A program made the position numbers and the translations under genes. A DNA stretch of 64,000 bases from Cohnella abietis (lineage in GTDB: Bacteria > Bacillota > Bacilli > Paenibacillales > Paenibacillaceae). Positions within the stretch are counted from its first letter, which is position 1; each line of letters begins with the position of its first letter. The stretch spans positions 248,001 to 312,000 of the forward strand of contig NZ_AP019400.1 of the NCBI RefSeq assembly GCF_004295585.1, in the 5' to 3' direction. The notes under the pieces were generated by a model. The model made no database searches and was not told the origin of the DNA. It saw only the letters and a program-made list of their open reading frames with translations. This document shows, in pieces, positions 1 through 7,107 of this stretch.

Positions 1-1220
1 ATGAAGAGGATATCGTTGAGCAGGCTTTTGATCGGGAGTGTTACTTTCCTCCAAGAGATACCGTCATTGGATTTGAATAACGATTTGTCCGTCAGAGCAA
101 GCACGACACCATTGCCTGATGCAAGGAGGTGTGCGTTTCTTTCCAACTCAGTTGGGTGCACTTTCCATGTTACGCCATCCTCGGAAGTCGCGAGTACGCC
201 CTTATAAATGTTGTAGTCGTTCGAGTAGCTGCTGATGACGACAAAGCGTTTGCCGGTAAATACCACATCGGTGAAATTGGCGCCCATACGGATAACGGTT
301 TCTTTCGACCAGTTGACTCCATCCTTGGAGGTCCATACTGGAATGCCGTGATTGCTCCCGAGTCCAATGCCGAGGAATAGGCCTTTGCCAAAAACGACTT
401 TATAAAAGAACCTCTCTTTGTCGTTTCTTTCATGGCTTGTCCAATGAATACCGTCGGTCGAAGTAAGCTGATCCGAACTCACATAGACTCCGTTGCCGTA
501 GGCATAGTGGGAGGGCTCATACGCCTCTTGCTCCTCGTAGGATTGCTTAGTCCAGGAAATCTGCGGCTCATAAGGCGGCTTTTGCTGATTTTCCAGACCC
601 GCCAAATTGACTTGGCGTTGCGCCAAGCTAGCGAGTGCCGACTGGTTCATGTCTGCCTTAACGTCGATAAAATTCTCCTGTACGTCGGCATCGCTAAGGG
701 ACAGGATCGATACTAACGGGGATAAATCAGAAATCTGGTTACTACTGATTTGAAGAGTTTCCAGCTTGGATAGCCTGGTCAAAGGGCGAATGTCTTTTAT
801 TAGGTTGTACTTGATGTATAGCTCCTTCAATTCGGTTAAAGCTGCAAGCGGGCTCAGATCGGAAATGAGGTTGTTGGTTAAATCGAGTCTTGTAAGATTC
901 GTCAATTGCGAGAGTGGGGTTAAATCTTTGATCTTGTTGTTGCTGATCGTCAGATTGGACAGGTTGACGGCATACTCCAAGCCTTGCAACGACTTCACTT
1001 CGCCCTTGGCAAGTGCAGGCACAAACAAATATTCAAGGGATTTCATATCGTCCTCGGTTATGGGACCGCCAGGTAAGCTCAGCTTGTCACGAACTTCTTG
1101 CTCCAAGAGGGGGTCGCCGAACACGATTGCCTGATTCGCGTTTGCGGAAGGTGAAGGCAATACCTGAACTAGCAGCACGAAAGCGATGAAAACGAATAAC
1201 AAACGGCGAAAATTCGACAT
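1..1220 (-). CDS. Secreted leucine-rich-repeat protein with BNR-like repeats (3' end outside window)
   Basis: The reading frame is open from an ATG at 1220 to the window edge (406 complete codons), so the C-terminus is missing. The start has AAAGGAG about 7 nt upstream. Residues 1-27 are a signal peptide (basic start, hydrophobic run, SANA end). Residues about 65-185 hold internalin-type leucine-rich repeats with the spacing L..L..L.I..N.I.DL.PL. After these come repeated blocks with DGIHWTS, DGVNWSK and DGVTWKV, the Asp-box/BNR-like pattern of secreted beta-propellers. The family is known for protein or glycan binding at the cell surface, and no catalytic motif is visible in the part present. 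It stands alone on the minus strand. The exact ligand cannot be deduced. Confidence 0.85.
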   Translation of the reverse strand, partial: MSNFRRLLFVFIAFVLLVQVLPSPSANANQAIVFGDPLLEQEVRDKLSLPGGPITEDDMKSLEYLFVPALAKGEVKSLQGLEYAVNLSNLTISNNKIKDLTPLSQLTNLTRLDLTNNLISDLSPLAALTELKELYIKYNLIKDIRPLTRLSKLETLQISSNQISDLSPLVSILSLSDADVQENFIDVKADMNQSALASLAQRQVNLAGLENQQKPPYEPQISWTKQSYEEQEAYEPSHYAYGNGVYVSSDQLTSTDGIHWTSHERNDKERFFYKVVFGKGLFLGIGLGSNHGIPVWTSKDGVNWSKETVIRMGANFTDVVFTGKRFVVISSYSNDYNIYKGVLATSEDGVTWKVHPTELERNAHLLASGNGVVLALTDKSLFKSNDGISWRKVTLPIKSLLNDILF

Positions 1221-1365
1221 ATATATACTCCTTTTGACATGGAAGGATATAGATAATAGTAACATATTGCAACTGGATATTATAGGTAAAAATGAAAGAC
1301 TATGATCGATAGACATAGCAAGGGGCTGCCCCATAAGTTTCATTGATGCATTTACATTTATCTAA

Positions 1366-1395
1366 TTGTTGGACCGAAAACTTATATGTTACAAT
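1366..1395 (+). promoter_or_regulatory. Predicted promoter of the toxin antisense RNA
   Basis: TTGTTG (1366-1371), an 18-nt spacer and TACAAT (1390-1395) preceded by TGT, which makes an extended -10 element. Transcription would start near 1402 and run rightward into the 3' end of the opposite toxin gene. Confidence 0.45.
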
Positions 1396-1401
1396 GACAT
1401 A

Positions 1402-1522
1402 AGAAAGACCGAGTGCGGCAAACACTCGGCCTATACAATTGGCTTGGATGGGATGTCCCTTCAAGTTAATGAAGAGCGCGAAAACCCACCTTTGGCAGCT
1501 AACCTTGGGGTGGGTTTTTACT
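1402..1522 (+). ncRNA. Candidate antisense RNA (type I antitoxin) to the holin-like toxin
   Basis: This is inferred from a promoter at 1366-1395 and a hairpin with a T-run ending near 1519 that works in both directions. The RNA would contain a 7-bp hairpin (CCGAGTG/CACTCGG, 1409-1429) and would overlap the 3' untranslated end of the toxin mRNA. That convergent 3'-overlap is the known geometry of Bacillus TxpA/RatA-type pairs. No open frame with a ribosome site is seen in it. The ends are estimates. Confidence 0.45.
1481..1518. terminator. Bidirectional hairpin between toxin and antisense RNA
   Basis: AAAACCCACC (1481-1490) pairs with GGTGGGTTTT (1509-1518). T-rich tails exist on both sides. 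The same bases carry CCCACCCCAAGG on the minus strand, which can instead pair with the 5' end of the toxin mRNA. Confidence 0.65.
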
Positions 1523-1613
1523 TTCTCTTGTTGTTATTCGCGATGTATGTTAAAAGAGCAATAATAAATGTGCCGAAAAGAATCATGATTGTAATTGCGT
1601 CCTTTACTTCCAT
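1518..1613 (-). CDS. Putative holin-like toxin, 31 aa (type I toxin-antitoxin)
   Basis: ATG at 1613 with an ideal AAAGGAGGTGA ribosome site, stop TAA at 1518-1520. The peptide begins MEVKDAITIMILFGTFII, has one membrane helix (about residues 8-24) and ends in basic NNNKRK. This matches the small holin-like toxin family common in Bacillus and Paenibacillus, relatives of TxpA, which act in the cytoplasmic membrane and are controlled by a convergent antisense RNA. The gene overlaps the predicted bidirectional hairpin. Its mRNA carries CCTTGGGTGGG just upstream of the ribosome site (1654-1644), complementary to CCCACCCCAAGG at its 3' end with one bulged base, a possible 5'-3' lock on translation. 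The function is inferred from family resemblance and gene layout. Confidence 0.75.
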   Translation of the reverse strand: MEVKDAITIMILFGTFIIALLTYIANNNKRK

Positions 1614-1975
1614 AGCTTCACCTCCTTTCGAAGGGAAACTATGCCCACCCAAGGTATTCAATTGTACATGTTTATCTTATCTTTAATTCGAAATGCGATC
1701 AAGTGTTCGTTGAGTGTTAAGAAGCTGGAGCGATTGGATTAGCTATAGGTCCTCCGAAATCTACTCGATTAATGAATCCGGCATTGTGTGGCTGATGAGT
1801 GCTAACGCCTTTATGTCGATGAAGAAGCCTGTGCGTGTGAGAATTCAGGAGTCATAGAGCATTATGGCGATACAAGGTCGGTATTTCTAAGTTCATAGCC
1901 AAAAAATGAAATCAATCGTTTGCATGTTAATTTTACTCGTAGCATAGTATCGCTCCTCGAAACCATACACCGCAC
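1614..1975. other. Intergenic region between toxin and secA2
   Basis: Holds the toxin leader and a likely toxin -10 (TACAAT on the minus strand, 1675-1670). A short open stretch on the plus strand (about 1722-1857, ending at TAG) has a protein-like composition but no convincing start or recognised family. It may be gene debris. Nothing else is seen. Confidence 0.4.
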
Positions 1976-4300
1976 TTACCGCCAGCGATGAGCTCTAAAA
2001 AGCCAGCTGAGGACAGGCTTGAAGACAGGTTTGAGAACAAGCGTTATTGCACCGATAATGTCGGGACCCACGGCGTCGGGGGCTAGAAGGGCCTTTTGCG
2101 CATACTGATCGTTTATTATATACGTCCACGTTGAGGAAGGGCTTTTTAAGCCTAATCGTTCCCACTCGGAAGGGTTGTTTGAATCTCCTAGTATTTCCAT
2201 CATTATCGAAGTTTCTTCTTCTATTTTCGCCGGAATTTGTTCGAACTCCTGGATAATTCGCTTATGAAACTCGTCGATCGGGCTGCGACTCGCAAGACCT
2301 TCCAAATGGATGCCTTCGCGAATATACGAAACATAAGAGAGATGCTCGGCCCAAAACTTGTCGATATAAAACAATCTGACGCGCTGTTCCGAGGGGCTCA
2401 TTGGCGTTTCACCGGTCAAAATAGCAAAGCGATCTTGAAATAGGATGCGCCTTTGATCCTCTACCATATCCGAATAGTAGTTCAGCTCTTTGCGGATGTG
2501 GAAGTTCTGGCCCATGATTACATGCTGAATGTGGACAATTTTGTTGCGCAGCAAAGCTTCATCGAGTGGTTCGTCCTGTTTGAGTTTCTTGTAGGAGGAC
2601 GGGATCGCTTTGTCGATGCCGAAACGCAATATCAAATCGTCCTCCAAGGTTACGAAAAATCTGGACGCTCCCGGATCTCCTTGCCGGCCTGCGCGACCAC
2701 GCAATTGATCGTCGATTCGAACACTTTCATTCACGAGTGTACCTATCACATACAGACCGCCAAGCTTCGCAACAACATCCGCCTGCTTTGCGTCTCCGCT
2801 ACCAAGCCGTATATCCACGCCACGCCCGGCCATGTTCGTGGACACCGTTACGGCGCCGATCTCTCCCGCTCTAGCAATAATTTCGGCTTCTTTCGAATCG
2901 TTTTTCGCGTTAAGCACGTGGCAATTCACGCCGATTTGCTGAAGGCACTCTGCCAAAACGCCCGATTCTTCGACGCTCGACGTGCCGATCAAAATTGGCC
3001 TTCCGGTTGCATGGACGGACGCGATTTCGTCGACCAGCGCTTTCAGCTTCGCTTCCTTGTCGGTATAGATTTTGTGAGGGTGATCGATTCGGATGCAAGG
3101 ACGATTGGGCGGAATCTGAACCACCTGCAGCGAATAAATATCCTCGAAATCGATCGCCGAAGCTTGCGCGGTAGCCGTCATTCCGCTGATTTTTGGATAT
3201 AAGCTCAGCAAATGCTGAAGCGTAATCGTGCCAAGTACTTGGCCACCGGCATTCGATATAATTCCTTCCTTCGCTTCCAGCGCTGATTGCAGCCCGTCCG
3301 GCAAAAGCCGGTTTTCCGCCACGCGTCCGGTATATTCGTCGATCAGTTCGACTTTACCGTCGCGTACGATGTAATCGATATCCCGTTTTAATAGAGCATC
3401 TGCATGAAGGGCGCAATTGATCGACGATAACAAATGACTGTTATGGCTTTCGTACAAATTATCGCAGTGCAATAGCGATTCTACCTTTTCGGAGCCCGTT
3501 TCGGTTAAGTAGACGTTACGCTTAAACTCATCGAAAACGAAATGCTCTTCGTGATGCAATTGCTTGGCCACATCCGCGAATCTTGTGCCGTCGTGTCCAG
3601 TAGGTGCGGCTTCACCTGCAATTACGAGCGGAACGCGCGCCTCGTCGAGCAGCAGCGAATCGGCCTCGTCGACGACCACGTAATGAAAATCCCGATGGAC
3701 GGTATCGCCTGCGATCAACGCAATAGAGTCGCGCAAATAATCAAAGCCCGCCTCTTTGGCCGTCACGTACGTAATGTCCGCCGAATAAGCCTGCTTTTTC
3801 TCGGCCAAGCTCATGCCCGCTTGAAGCGCGACTACCGATAGACCAAGAAATCGATAAATCGGTCCCATCCACTCTGCATCCCTGTTCGCCAAATAATCGT
3901 TAAACGTCAGGATATGCACACCTTTGCCCATTATCGCGTTTAAATACGCCGGCATAACGGCAGCAAGCGTCTTCCCTTCGCCTGTCTGCATTTCGACCAA
4001 ATTCCCTTCGTGAAGGGCAATAGCCGCCATAATTTGAACCTCATATGGCCGCATGCCAAGCGTTCGCTGAGCCGCCTCGCAAATTAATGCGTAAGCATCG
4101 ATCAGCAGCTTATCGAGCGGCGTGCCAGCCTTGGCTTCACTTTGAAGCCGCATAGATTCGGCCTTTAGCCGATCGTCGTTCCACTCTCGCAAATCCCGTT
4201 TATTTATCGTTTCGGCTTTGTCTCGATAACCTTTCAGCTTGTGAAGCGCGTCGCGTTCTTTTACCTTTTGCATTAGTTTGAAGGCAATGTTCATGCGCAC
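1976..4300 (-). CDS. secA2: SecA2-type accessory preprotein translocase ATPase
   Basis: ATP-driven motor of a Sec export pathway, acting at the cytoplasmic face of the SecYEG channel. The 774-residue frame has the SecA order: Walker A MQTGEGKT (about 104-111), Walker B VVVDEADS (about 208-215) with DEAR, the PPXD and scaffold regions, STNMAGRGVDI and DDQLRGRAGRQGDPG in the second helicase lobe. It ends without the Cys-rich zinc/SecB-binding tail of housekeeping SecA and is shorter than the usual 800-840 residues, as accessory SecA2 proteins are. The start is GTG at 4300 or ATG at 4294, both behind GAGGAGAGG. In Bacillus anthracis SecA2 exports S-layer proteins. Here it is divergent from a block of SLH/beta-helix surface genes, so they are plausible clients (inference). 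Confidence 0.88.
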   Translation of the reverse strand: MRMNIAFKLMQKVKERDALHKLKGYRDKAETINKRDLREWNDDRLKAESMRLQSEAKAGTPLDKLLIDAYALICEAAQRTLGMRPYEVQIMAAIALHEGNLVEMQTGEGKTLAAVMPAYLNAIMGKGVHILTFNDYLANRDAEWMGPIYRFLGLSVVALQAGMSLAEKKQAYSADITYVTAKEAGFDYLRDSIALIAGDTVHRDFHYVVVDEADSLLLDEARVPLVIAGEAAPTGHDGTRFADVAKQLHHEEHFVFDEFKRNVYLTETGSEKVESLLHCDNLYESHNSHLLSSINCALHADALLKRDIDYIVRDGKVELIDEYTGRVAENRLLPDGLQSALEAKEGIISNAGGQVLGTITLQHLLSLYPKISGMTATAQASAIDFEDIYSLQVVQIPPNRPCIRIDHPHKIYTDKEAKLKALVDEIASVHATGRPILIGTSSVEESGVLAECLQQIGVNCHVLNAKNDSKEAEIIARAGEIGAVTVSTNMAGRGVDIRLGSGDAKQADVVAKLGGLYVIGTLVNESVRIDDQLRGRAGRQGDPGASRFFVTLEDDLILRFGIDKAIPSSYKKLKQDEPLDEALLRNKIVHIQHVIMGQNFHIRKELNYYSDMVEDQRRILFQDRFAILTGETPMSPSEQRVRLFYIDKFWAEHLSYVSYIREGIHLEGLASRSPIDEFHKRIIQEFEQIPAKIEEETSIMMEILGDSNNPSEWERLGLKSPSSTWTYIINDQYAQKALLAPDAVGPDIIGAITLVLKPVFKPVLSWLFRAHRWR

Positions 4301-4366
4301 CTGGTCCTCTCCTCGCTACCGATAAATGTTGATAGGTATACGCTTGTTGCGTAAGGAAGTTTCAAA

Positions 4367-4387
4367 TTGATAGGGCAGTTCTATCAA
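4367..4387. promoter_or_regulatory. LysR-type operator palindrome, copy 1
   Basis: Arms TTGATAG and CTATCAA separated by 7 nt contain ATAG-N7-CTAT, a T-N11-A box of the form bound by LysR-type regulators. Its centre is about 64 bp upstream of the start predicted from TTGGAC/GATAAC. It also abuts the predicted secA2 -35 on the other strand, so one site could serve both directions. Confidence 0.5.
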
Positions 4388-4405
4388 TAAGTGGCAAAAT
4401 GCCTA

Positions 4406-4434
4406 TTGGACGGTCCTGTCAAACAGATGATAAC
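4406..4434 (+). promoter_or_regulatory. Predicted promoter of gene A copy 1
   Basis: TTGGAC (4406-4411), 17-nt spacer, GATAAC (4429-4434). The same spacing recurs in copy 2. An imperfect -10 fits an activator-dependent promoter. An alternative -10, TATACT, lies at 4558-4563. Confidence 0.4.
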
Positions 4435-4547
4435 ATTGGGTTCATATTCCGTCCGTTCCACAAAATTCGTTATTATACGACAAGTGAGGGTGTGGCGATG
4501 CTTGCGTACATACGGGTTGATTCACCAAAAATCCGATTTCTCATTTT

Positions 4548-4576
4548 ATAAATCCGACTATACTTATAGGATTTAT
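4548..4576 (+). promoter_or_regulatory. Conserved dyad before gene A copy 1
   Basis: Perfect arms ATAAATCC (4548-4555) and GGATTTAT (4569-4576) with 13 nt between, which include TATACT. It is either an operator over a proximal promoter or a leader hairpin just before the ribosome site. It is identical in copy 2. Confidence 0.45.
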
Positions 4577-4602
4577 GAATTTAAAAAGAAAGGGTGTTAA
4601 AC

Positions 4603-6987
4603 ATGCAACATGTACGAACAAAAGGCTTCAACCTGAGCGGTAGATTGGCGGTTCTTAGCATTATTGCATTATTGCTTTCCTTGCTATCCCCAGCGGCTCA
4701 TAGCTATGCAGAGTCATCCAAGACGACGCTCGATCTTGCCAAAGGAAGCATAGTCATCGGCAACGGGACAGTGTCCGGCAAGACATCTTCGGGAGCTGCG
4801 GCTGCTTACAACGCTAGCGGCTACGTCATCACGAGCAGCTCAAGCGCCGTAAGCTCCAATACGGTAACGATCAATGGTGGCGAGCAGCAGGTTGATCTTC
4901 ATAACCTGAAAATCACGACCGGCTACAATGGCGCGTCCCCTGTCTCGATCGAAAATGCGGGAACTAAAGTTCGGCTTACGCTCAGCGGCACGAACGTGCT
5001 GACAGCGGGTAATCCGAAGAAAGCGGCGCTTGGCGTTGCAGAAGGTACGGAGCTTACGATCGGCACGATTGACGGAAGCGTGAATCATGTGCTGACTGCC
5101 AATGGCTACGGCGGAAGCGCTGCTGCGATCGGCGGCAACGAATCGGGAGCATCGGGCAAGATTACCATTAATGAAGGCACGATCAATGCCAAGTTTACGT
5201 CCAGCGGTAACTATGGCGCGGCAATTGGCGGCGGACAAAGCGGTGCAGGCGGCGTCATCGTCATTAATGGCGGTGTTGTGACAGCTGAATCTTATGGCGG
5301 ATCGGCCGCGGCAATTGGCGGCGGTTATTCCTCGACAGGTTACAACGGCAAATCGACTTCCGTAACCGTCAACGGCGGAACGGTAACGACGAAAATTCCT
5401 AATGCTGCAACGTATGATTCCATTGGCTATGGCAAGGTCGGAACGACTTATGCTTCTGCGGTGCAAGCTGCAACGTCGGTTGTGATTAACGGCGGCGCAA
5501 TCATTAACAAGAACGACAGCAACAATATTACATCGCTATTGTACAAGCGGTTGCCGGTTAATGGCAGCGGAGAAACGGTATATTCCGTTGGCATCAAGTT
5601 TGATGACGCTCCGTCCAACGGAACGACTGTAACTTTGTCTCATGCAAGCGGCAGCGTAGCAACGAAGACGCTCAATAGCGGCAATGTATATACTTTCCTA
5701 CCTGCCGGAGCGCACGAAGTGGTCGCAACGCGCGAAGATACAGGGTCTGTCTACTATGGGCTCGTTGACGTTAACACGTCCAGCTCGAACACTCCGAACA
5801 GCTCGGGCGCAGTATCTCGCACCATCAAGTCCACCCCGGTAATTGCTGTGGTGAACGCAGATGCTGCGGATGCCGATCTGAATGACGGCAAGACGAGCGT
5901 ACTCGTTATCGGAAATTACAGTGAGATCGTCAACGGTGGCAGCTATCTGCTAGAAGCCGGCAACGACTATACGATTCAATGGTACAAAGGCGCCACGTTG
6001 ATTGCGGGAGATGCAGACGACGCATCGCGATTGACAGTCACGCCTGACAAAGGAGATACGTTCAAAGCGAAATTCGTAGCGACATCGACGGGCAAGGCCA
6101 TCGGCTCGACTTCCTTCTCGTCCGTGAAAACAACGCTCGGACCGAAGAACCCGAGCATCCCAGTTCCGGGAATTGACAGCAATTTATCTGTAACCTCGGA
6201 AGCGGAATTCACCAAGCAGCCAGATCCGACAGCAGGCGCAATCACCTATACGGTGAAGCTGACTGCCAACGATGGATCGAACGCTCCGATCGCAGGAGCA
6301 ACCGTACGTTTCTATCAGGACGGCTCCAAGTATACGAGAGTTACGGGAGCTGACGGCATCATTCGCTTTACGTTCGGCGCCTTGCTGCCAGGTGAGCACG
6401 CGATCAAAATCGCATTCGAGACGGGCAAAGTGAACGGCGTTCAATACAATGGCTCGACTTACGATAAGAGCTTTACCGTCGTCAAGCCGGAGAAGCCGTC
6501 CGGATTCACAACGATTGCGGCCAAATCGGGTACGACTAACGGTAAAATATTCGGCGCAGACGAGTCGCAGGAGTACATCAAGTGGATTCCTACCATCGGC
6601 ATCAACCAGCAGATCTATCCGGTTACGGGCGATGTAATCGAAAATCTCGGACCTAGCTTGTATAGCATTCGTTATAAGGCATTTTACGACGGAGACGTTT
6701 ACAGCTTGGCATCCGACTATCGCTACCTCGTTTGGGTACAAACGGCGCAATGGACAGTGACGCCGGTTGCGACCGATTCCGTAGTGTGGGAAACGGGAGC
6801 TGTTGATGTCATCGCCGGAGGCAGTGCGCAATTTGTCGTAACGCCGAAAGAAGGCTACGAGATCCAAGCAGGCGATATTCAAGTGAAATATGCCAACTAT
6901 TCGTATGACAGCAGCACGCATATTCTGAGTCTCGACACGATTACAAGCGATATTCGCATTGTGATCAACGCGACGAAGATCGAATAG
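4603..6987 (+). CDS. Secreted beta-helix-type repeat protein, gene A copy 1
   Basis: 794 residues from ATG 4603, chosen over an in-frame GTG at 4594 because AAAGGG sits at normal distance. Residues 1-33 are a signal peptide (hydrophobic LSIIALLLSLL, cleavage after SYA). Residues about 35-330 carry many short Gly/Ser/Thr repeats of the form ITINGGT and AAIGGG, typical of right-handed beta-helix surface proteins. Next come an Ig-like segment (about 410-540), an invasin/Cna-like beta-sandwich (about 545-630, IAGATVRFYQDG) and a C-terminal bacterial-repeat domain. There is no SLH, LPXTG or membrane anchor and no catalytic motif. The first 500 residues are related to gene B downstream, so A looks like the soluble partner. 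It is about 98% identical to the protein at 13069-15459. Role unknown; adhesin or surface-layer component is inferred. Confidence 0.85.
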   Translation: MQHVRTKGFNLSGRLAVLSIIALLLSLLSPAAHSYAESSKTTLDLAKGSIVIGNGTVSGKTSSGAAAAYNASGYVITSSSSAVSSNTVTINGGEQQVDLHNLKITTGYNGASPVSIENAGTKVRLTLSGTNVLTAGNPKKAALGVAEGTELTIGTIDGSVNHVLTANGYGGSAAAIGGNESGASGKITINEGTINAKFTSSGNYGAAIGGGQSGAGGVIVINGGVVTAESYGGSAAAIGGGYSSTGYNGKSTSVTVNGGTVTTKIPNAATYDSIGYGKVGTTYASAVQAATSVVINGGAIINKNDSNNITSLLYKRLPVNGSGETVYSVGIKFDDAPSNGTTVTLSHASGSVATKTLNSGNVYTFLPAGAHEVVATREDTGSVYYGLVDVNTSSSNTPNSSGAVSRTIKSTPVIAVVNADAADADLNDGKTSVLVIGNYSEIVNGGSYLLEAGNDYTIQWYKGATLIAGDADDASRLTVTPDKGDTFKAKFVATSTGKAIGSTSFSSVKTTLGPKNPSIPVPGIDSNLSVTSEAEFTKQPDPTAGAITYTVKLTANDGSNAPIAGATVRFYQDGSKYTRVTGADGIIRFTFGALLPGEHAIKIAFETGKVNGVQYNGSTYDKSFTVVKPEKPSGFTTIAAKSGTTNGKIFGADESQEYIKWIPTIGINQQIYPVTGDVIENLGPSLYSIRYKAFYDGDVYSLASDYRYLVWVQTAQWTVTPVATDSVVWETGAVDVIAGGSAQFVVTPKEGYEIQAGDIQVKYANYSYDSSTHILSLDTITSDIRIVINATKIE

Positions 6988-7014
6988 AAACAACCTTCTA
7001 AAACTAGAGACACA

Positions 7015-7061
7015 GGAGCGGTCGTTCGCTCCGATCAGCGAGCTCTCGATTCGGGAGCTCG
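7015..7061 (+). terminator. Twin hairpins between A and B, copy 1
   Basis: Hairpin one GGAGCG/CGCTCC (7015-7032) and hairpin two CGAGCTC/GAGCTCG (7039-7061), followed by only a weak T-rich stretch. This fits a leaky terminator or processing site that would lower B relative to A. The pair is kept in copy 2. Confidence 0.5.
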
Positions 7062-7107
7062 TTATTATTCAATAAATCATTTGGTACAAGAGAGGAGAGC
7101 ATGAGAG

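Larger units (their letters stand above)
4301..4602. other. Divergent regulatory region between secA2 and gene A copy 1
   Basis: About 300 bp without a gene. The part from about 4352 rightward is about 90% identical to 12822-13068, including the last roughly 35 bp of the lysR gene, so the left edge of duplication copy 1 lies here. It contains the LysR-type palindrome, a promoter candidate for each direction (minus strand TTGAAA at 4365-4360 for secA2) and a dyad before gene A. Confidence 0.7.

Noticed and set aside
2453-3202. 249-codon plus-strand frame inside secA2
   Set aside because: Lies wholly antisense to a well-conserved SecA reading frame, with no ribosome site and no domain.
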